Source: Schaalia georgiae DSM 6843 (lineage in GTDB: Bacteria > Actinomycetota > Actinomycetes > Actinomycetales > Actinomycetaceae). Taken from it: a stretch of 64,000 nucleotides of DNA. How positions within the stretch are numbered: the first letter of the stretch is position 1; each line of letters begins with the position of its first letter. Of this stretch, positions 60,776 to 64,000 are shown piece by piece. The notes below the pieces were generated by a model. The model was not told where the DNA came from, did no database searches, and saw nothing but the letters and a program-made list of their open reading frames with translations. The position numbers were made by a program, and so were the translations under genes. The stretch lies in contig NZ_AUBM01000006.1 in the NCBI RefSeq assembly GCF_000429245.1, forward strand, positions 1 through 64,000. The letters run 5' to 3'.

Positions 60776-61317
60776 CACTTACCAGCCTTTCCGACCTTGC
60801 GACGGATGGTCTCGCCCACGTAGTGGATGCCCTTACCCTTGTAGGGCTCCGGCTTCTTCAGCTTGCGGATGCGGGCAGCGGTCTCGCCGACGAGCTGCTT
60901 GTCGATGCCGGACACCGTGAACAGCGTCTGGGACTTCGGCTCGATCGTGAACTCGATGCCGTCGGGCGGGGTGACGGTGATCGTGTGCGAGAACCCGAGG
61001 GAGAACTCGAGGTCCTTGCCCTTGGCCACGACGCGGTAGCCGGTGCCGGTGATCTCCAGCTGCTTCTTGTAGCCCTCGGTGACGCCGATGATCATGTTGG
61101 CGATCAGGGTGCGGGACAGTCCGTGCAGCGAGCGCGCGGTGCGCTCGTCATTGGGACGGGACACGACGACCTGGCCGCCGTCGACCTTCGCGGTGATCGG
61201 CTCGGCCACGACGTGGCTGAGGGTGCCCTTGGGGCCCTTGACCGTCACCTTCTGGCCGTCGATCGCGACGTCGACGCCTGCGGGGATTGCGATGGGGTTC
61301 TTACCAATTCGCGACAT
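60775..61317 (-). CDS. rplF: 50S ribosomal protein L6
   Basis: A 180-residue L6, near the factor-binding site of the 50S subunit. It begins [21 protein letters not shown], has [20 protein letters not shown] and ends [23 protein letters not shown]. It follows rpsH by about 15 bases in the spc operon. Confidence 0.98.
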   Translation of the reverse strand: MSRIGKNPIAIPAGVDVAIDGQKVTVKGPKGTLSHVVAEPITAKVDGGQVVVSRPNDERTARSLHGLSRTLIANMIIGVTEGYKKQLEITGTGYRVVAKGKDLEFSLGFSHTITVTPPDGIEFTIEPKSQTLFTVSGIDKQLVGETAARIRKLKKPEPYKGKGIHYVGETIRRKVGKAGK

Positions 61318-61332
61318 TGTTCAGCCTCCTCA

Positions 61333-61731
61333 TCACCAGACGTAGGCGAGGACTTCCCCGCCCACGCCCTTCTCGGCCGCCTGGCGGTCGGTGAGCAGGC
61401 CGGAGGACGTGGACAGGATCGCCACGCCCAGGCCGCCGCGGACCTTGGGCAGGTTGGTGGACTTGGCGTACACGCGCAGACCGGGCTTGGAAACGCGCTG
61501 CAGGCCCTGGATGGCGGCCTCGCGGTGCGAGCCGTACTTCAGGGAGATCGTCAGGGTCTTGCCCACCCGGGCGTCCTCGACGGAGGTCGAGGCGATGTAG
61601 CCCTCCTCGACCAGGATGTTCGCGATCGCGTTCTTGAGCTTCGAGTACGGCATGGAGACCGAGTCGTGGTGCGCGCGGTTCGCGTTGCGCAGACGCGTGA
61701 GCATGTCTGCGATCGGGTCTGTCATTGTCAT
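61333..61731 (-). CDS. rpsH: 30S ribosomal protein S8
   Basis: A 132-residue S8, which binds 16S rRNA and, in many bacteria, its own operon mRNA as translational repressor. It begins [23 protein letters not shown] and ends [29 protein letters not shown] at 61731 has GGGAG at good spacing; another ATG two codons later is possible. The longer open frame upstream overlaps rplE and is a shadow. Confidence 0.97.
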   Translation of the reverse strand: MTMTDPIADMLTRLRNANRAHHDSVSMPYSKLKNAIANILVEEGYIASTSVEDARVGKTLTISLKYGSHREAAIQGLQRVSKPGLRVYAKSTNLPKVRGGLGVAILSTSSGLLTDRQAAEKGVGGEVLAYVW

Positions 61732-61793
61732 GGGGTTGTACTCCCCTTCCTCGTCGCGGTTTCTCCGGCGCACCGGGACCTGCGACGTTCGTA

Positions 61794-61979
61794 TTACCAG
61801 CTGCTCTTGGTGACGCCGGGCAGTTCGCCGCGCAGGGCGAGCTCGCGCAGGCACACGCGGCACAGTCCGAACTTGCGGTACACCGAGTGCGGACGACCGC
61901 AACGGTTGCACCTGGTGTAGGCGCGCACGCCGAACTTCGGCTTGCGCGCGGCCTTGACCTTGAGGGACGTCTTGGCCAT
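61794..61979 (-). CDS. rpsN: 30S ribosomal protein S14, type Z
   Basis: A 61-residue zinc-binding S14. Zinc ligands are in RCNRCGR and LCRVCLREL. It begins [21 protein letters not shown]. It sits between rplE and rpsH with a three-base gap to rplE, the standard position in Gram-positive spc operons. Confidence 0.97.
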   Translation of the reverse strand: MAKTSLKVKAARKPKFGVRAYTRCNRCGRPHSVYRKFGLCRVCLRELALRGELPGVTKSSW

Positions 61980-61982
61980 GGG

Positions 61983-62528
61983 TCAGTCCTCCTTGAACGG
62001 GAAGCCGAGGTGGCGGAGCAGAGCGCGCCCTTCCTCGTCGGTGGTGGCCGAGGTGACAACCGTGATGTCCATACCGCGCACCCGGTCGATCGAGTCCTGG
62101 TCGATCTCGTGGAACATCGACTGCTCCGTCAGACCGAAGGTGTAGTTGCCGTGCCCGTCGAACTGCTTGGGCGAGAGCCCGCGGAAGTCGCGGATACGGG
62201 GCAGTGCCGTGGAGAGGAGGCGGTCGAGGAACTCCCACATGCGGTCGCCGCGCAGGGTCACGTGCGCGCCGATCGCCTGGCCCTCGCGCAGTTTGAACTG
62301 GGCGATGGACTTCTTGGCGCGGGTCGTCACAGGCTTCTGCCCCGTGATGGTGGCGAGGTCGCGGATCGCGCCCTCCAGCGCCTTGGAATCGCGCGCTGCC
62401 TCGCCGACGCCCATGTTGACGACGATCTTCGTCAGCCCACCGACCTGCATGATGTTCTCGTGCTTGAACTCGGTGCGCAGAGCCTCGCGGATCTCGGAGG
62501 CGTACTTCTCTTTCAGACGCGGGGCCAT
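61983..62528 (-). CDS. rplE: 50S ribosomal protein L5
   Basis: A 181-residue L5, which binds 5S rRNA and touches S13 and the P-site tRNA. It has [48 protein letters not shown] and [24 protein letters not shown], and ends with the conserved [21 protein letters not shown]. It follows rplX by two bases. Confidence 0.98.
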   Translation of the reverse strand: MAPRLKEKYASEIREALRTEFKHENIMQVGGLTKIVVNMGVGEAARDSKALEGAIRDLATITGQKPVTTRAKKSIAQFKLREGQAIGAHVTLRGDRMWEFLDRLLSTALPRIRDFRGLSPKQFDGHGNYTFGLTEQSMFHEIDQDSIDRVRGMDITVVTSATTDEEGRALLRHLGFPFKED

Positions 62529-62530
62529 GC

Positions 62531-62965
62531 TCAGATCTCCTTGCCCTGCTCGATGCCGCGCTTGGCGCCGCCGCGGGTCACGCGGACGCGGACGGTGCGG
62601 GTGCGGCCGTCGCGCTCAACGGTGTCCTCGCGGAAACCGACGCGCACGCGCTTCTTGGTGTCGGGGTCGACCAGGGCGACCTTCGACAGGGAGATCGGCG
62701 CCTCGACGGTCTCGATACCGCCGGTCGAGCCCTGCGTCTGCCCCTGGCGGACGTGGCGCGTCTTGAGGTTGACGCCCTCGACCAGGACCTTCTGCTCGGC
62801 GGGGAACACCTTGATGACGCGCCCCTGCTTGCCCTTGTCGCCGGGCTTGAGGGGCTCGAGCCCCTCAGCTACGCGGCGCTCGTTGCGCTTGGCCAGGGCC
62901 TTCTCGTCGGAGGTGCGTCCTCGGACGACCTCGACCAGGTCGCCCTTGCGGATCTTTGCGGCCAT
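62531..62965 (-). CDS. rplX: 50S ribosomal protein L24 with an insertion in the KOW motif
   Basis: A 144-residue L24, an assembly initiator that binds the 5' part of 23S rRNA. The KOW motif, usually continuous, is split: KKGDLVEVV-like residues ([10 protein letters not shown], about 7-16) are followed by about 26 extra residues ([20 protein letters not shown] and a few more) before [11 protein letters not shown]. The rest is normal ([37 protein letters not shown]). It is thus about 35-40 residues longer than typical L24. The reading frame is intact. It lies between rplN and rplE. Confidence 0.95.
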   Translation of the reverse strand: MAAKIRKGDLVEVVRGRTSDEKALAKRNERRVAEGLEPLKPGDKGKQGRVIKVFPAEQKVLVEGVNLKTRHVRQGQTQGSTGGIETVEAPISLSKVALVDPDTKKRVRVGFREDTVERDGRTRTVRVRVTRGGAKRGIEQGKEI

Positions 62966-62968
62966 GGA

Positions 62969-63337
62969 TCAGATCACCTCCTGTGCGAGGGAGACGATGC
63001 GCATGAACTTCTTATCGCGCAGCTCCCGGCCCACGGGGCCGAAGATGCGGGTTCCGCGCGGATCGCCGTTGTTGTTGATGATGACGGCCGCGTTCTCGTC
63101 GAAGCGGATGTAGGAACCGTCGGGGCGGCGGATCTCCTTGCGCGTGCGCACGACCACTGCCTTGACGACCTCGCCCTTCTTGACGTTGCCGCCGGGGATG
63201 GCGTCCTTCACGGTTGCGACGATCGTGTCGCCGATTCCCGCGTAGCGCCGACCCGAGCCGCCGAGAACACGGATGGTCAGGATCTCCTTGGCCCCTGTGT
63301 TGTCGGCGACCTTCAGTCGCGACTCCTGCTGGATCAT
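62969..63337 (-). CDS. rplN: 50S ribosomal protein L14
   Basis: A 122-residue L14, at the 30S-50S interface. It begins [20 protein letters not shown] and has [34 protein letters not shown] and [13 protein letters not shown]. It starts the spc part of the cluster; the 88-base gap to rpsQ is the longest within this stretch and may mark an operon boundary. Confidence 0.98.
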   Translation of the reverse strand: MIQQESRLKVADNTGAKEILTIRVLGGSGRRYAGIGDTIVATVKDAIPGGNVKKGEVVKAVVVRTRKEIRRPDGSYIRFDENAAVIINNNGDPRGTRIFGPVGRELRDKKFMRIVSLAQEVI

Positions 63338-63425
63338 TTTCTATTGACTCCTGTCGTCGTGCCGGTTCTCTTCCGGTTGGGGCCGGTCGAGCCTTGCCGA
63401 ACGGATTTCGGTCTGTGAGCGAAGG

Positions 63426-63701
63426 TCACTTCGCCTTTTCGAGGATCTCCACGACGCGCCAGCGCTTGGTGGCCGACAGCGGACGGGTCTCCATGATGAG
63501 GACGAGATCGCCGACACCGCACTCGTTGTGCTCGTCGTGAACCTTGACCTTGGTGTTCTTGCGCATGACCTTGCCGTAGAGGGCGTGCTTGACGCGGTCC
63601 TCGATTCGCACGACAACGGTCTTGTCCATCTTGTCGCTGACGACGTAGCCGCGACGGACCTTTCGCTCATTGCGAGCGGTGGTTTCTGCCATCAGGCTCA
63701 C
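63426..63701 (-). CDS. rpsQ: 30S ribosomal protein S17
   Basis: A 91-residue S17, an early 16S-binding OB-fold protein. It has [39 protein letters not shown] and the C-terminal [16 protein letters not shown]. Its ATG overlaps the rpmC stop by four bases. Confidence 0.97.
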   Translation of the reverse strand: MSLMAETTARNERKVRRGYVVSDKMDKTVVVRIEDRVKHALYGKVMRKNTKVKVHDEHNECGVGDLVLIMETRPLSATKRWRVVEILEKAK

Positions 63702-63931
63702 TCCTCAGTGCTAGGGGCGGTGCGGTAGCCGAGCTCCCGCTCACGCGCGATGGTGTAGATCCGGGCGATGTCCCGGCGCACGGTCTTCATGCGCCCGTGG
63801 TCCTCGAGGTTGCCGACGGCCTGCGCGAAACGCAGGTTGAACAGCTCGGCCTTCGCCTTCTCGAGCTCCTTGGACAGCTGCGCGTCGTCCATCGCATCGA
63901 GGTCAGCGGCGGTCAAACCCTTTTCTGCCAT
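63698..63931 (-). CDS. rpmC: 50S ribosomal protein L29
   Basis: A 77-residue L29, near the peptide exit tunnel. It has [47 protein letters not shown]. The ATG shares one base with the rplP stop (TGATG). The order rplP-rpmC-rpsQ is the end of the S10 operon. Confidence 0.97.
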   Translation of the reverse strand: MAEKGLTAADLDAMDDAQLSKELEKAKAELFNLRFAQAVGNLEDHGRMKTVRRDIARIYTIARERELGYRTAPSTEE

Positions 63932-64000
63932 CAGATGTCACCACCCTCACGAACCACGAAACGGCTCTTGATCGGAAGCTTGTGCTGCGCGCGGCTGAGG
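63931..64000 (-). CDS. rplP: 50S ribosomal protein L16, C-terminal fragment
   Basis: The last 22 codons of rplP before the window edge. The visible sequence LSRAQHKLPIKSRFVVREGG is the conserved end of L16, followed by DI and TGA. The rest of the gene lies beyond position 64000. The position next to rpmC confirms the call. Confidence 0.93.
   Translation of the reverse strand, partial: LSRAQHKLPIKSRFVVREGGDI

Overview
The window looks like a chromosomal segment of a high-GC actinobacterium, most likely an Actinomycetaceae member (Schaalia/Actinomyces type). This is inferred from the strong GC bias, a WhiB3-type regulator, a GuaB3 paralogue beside guaB, a polyphosphate-glucokinase-like gene, CIRCE-controlled groES, and cell-wall-binding repeat proteins of the kind found in oral actinomycetes. 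No rRNA, tRNA, CRISPR array, insertion sequence or prophage was seen.

Layout. 1-7.6 kb: a cut-off gene, guaB3, a low-GC membrane protein, a DEDD exonuclease, an FSA-type aldolase, guaB and an AGE-family epimerase. 7.7-10.7 kb: a MerR/B12-fold regulator divergent from whiB3, a membrane-anchored DsbA-like protein, and groES with a CIRCE operator. 10.8-18.5 kb (plus strand): a THUMP-like methyltransferase, a YbdK-like ligase, and an MprF-like DUF2156 protein followed by a membrane esterase. 18.6-34.6 kb (minus strand): a housekeeping run of coaA, glmS, a GRP-type sugar transporter, an Abi/HEPN gene, nnr-alr-tsaE-tsaB-rimI, sdhCAB, a zinc-ribbon membrane protein and tsaD.

34.8-48.0 kb is a glycan-use locus: a 1290-residue secreted multidomain glycosidase-like protein with cell-wall-binding repeats, a GH29 fucosidase, two ABC permeases, a sugar-binding lipoprotein, a GH2 beta-galactosidase and a divergent LacI regulator. 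Three matching 18-bp palindromes sit upstream of its transcription units and probably define one LacI regulon. The likely scheme is surface cleavage of a host or dietary glycan, import of a fucosylated or galactosylated oligosaccharide, and trimming inside the cell.

48.3-64 kb (minus strand) is core growth machinery: glmM, rplM-rpsI, truA, ppgK, then the alpha operon (infA-rpmJ-rpsM-rpsK-rpoA-rplQ), secY-adk-map, and the spc/S10 operons back to a truncated rplP. Several genes have a -10-like hexamer 6-7 nt before the start codon and no Shine-Dalgarno sequence, which suggests leaderless transcripts. Two intergenic elements made of short repeats facing each other (12.2-12.4 kb and 48.1-48.25 kb) are not explained by any gene.
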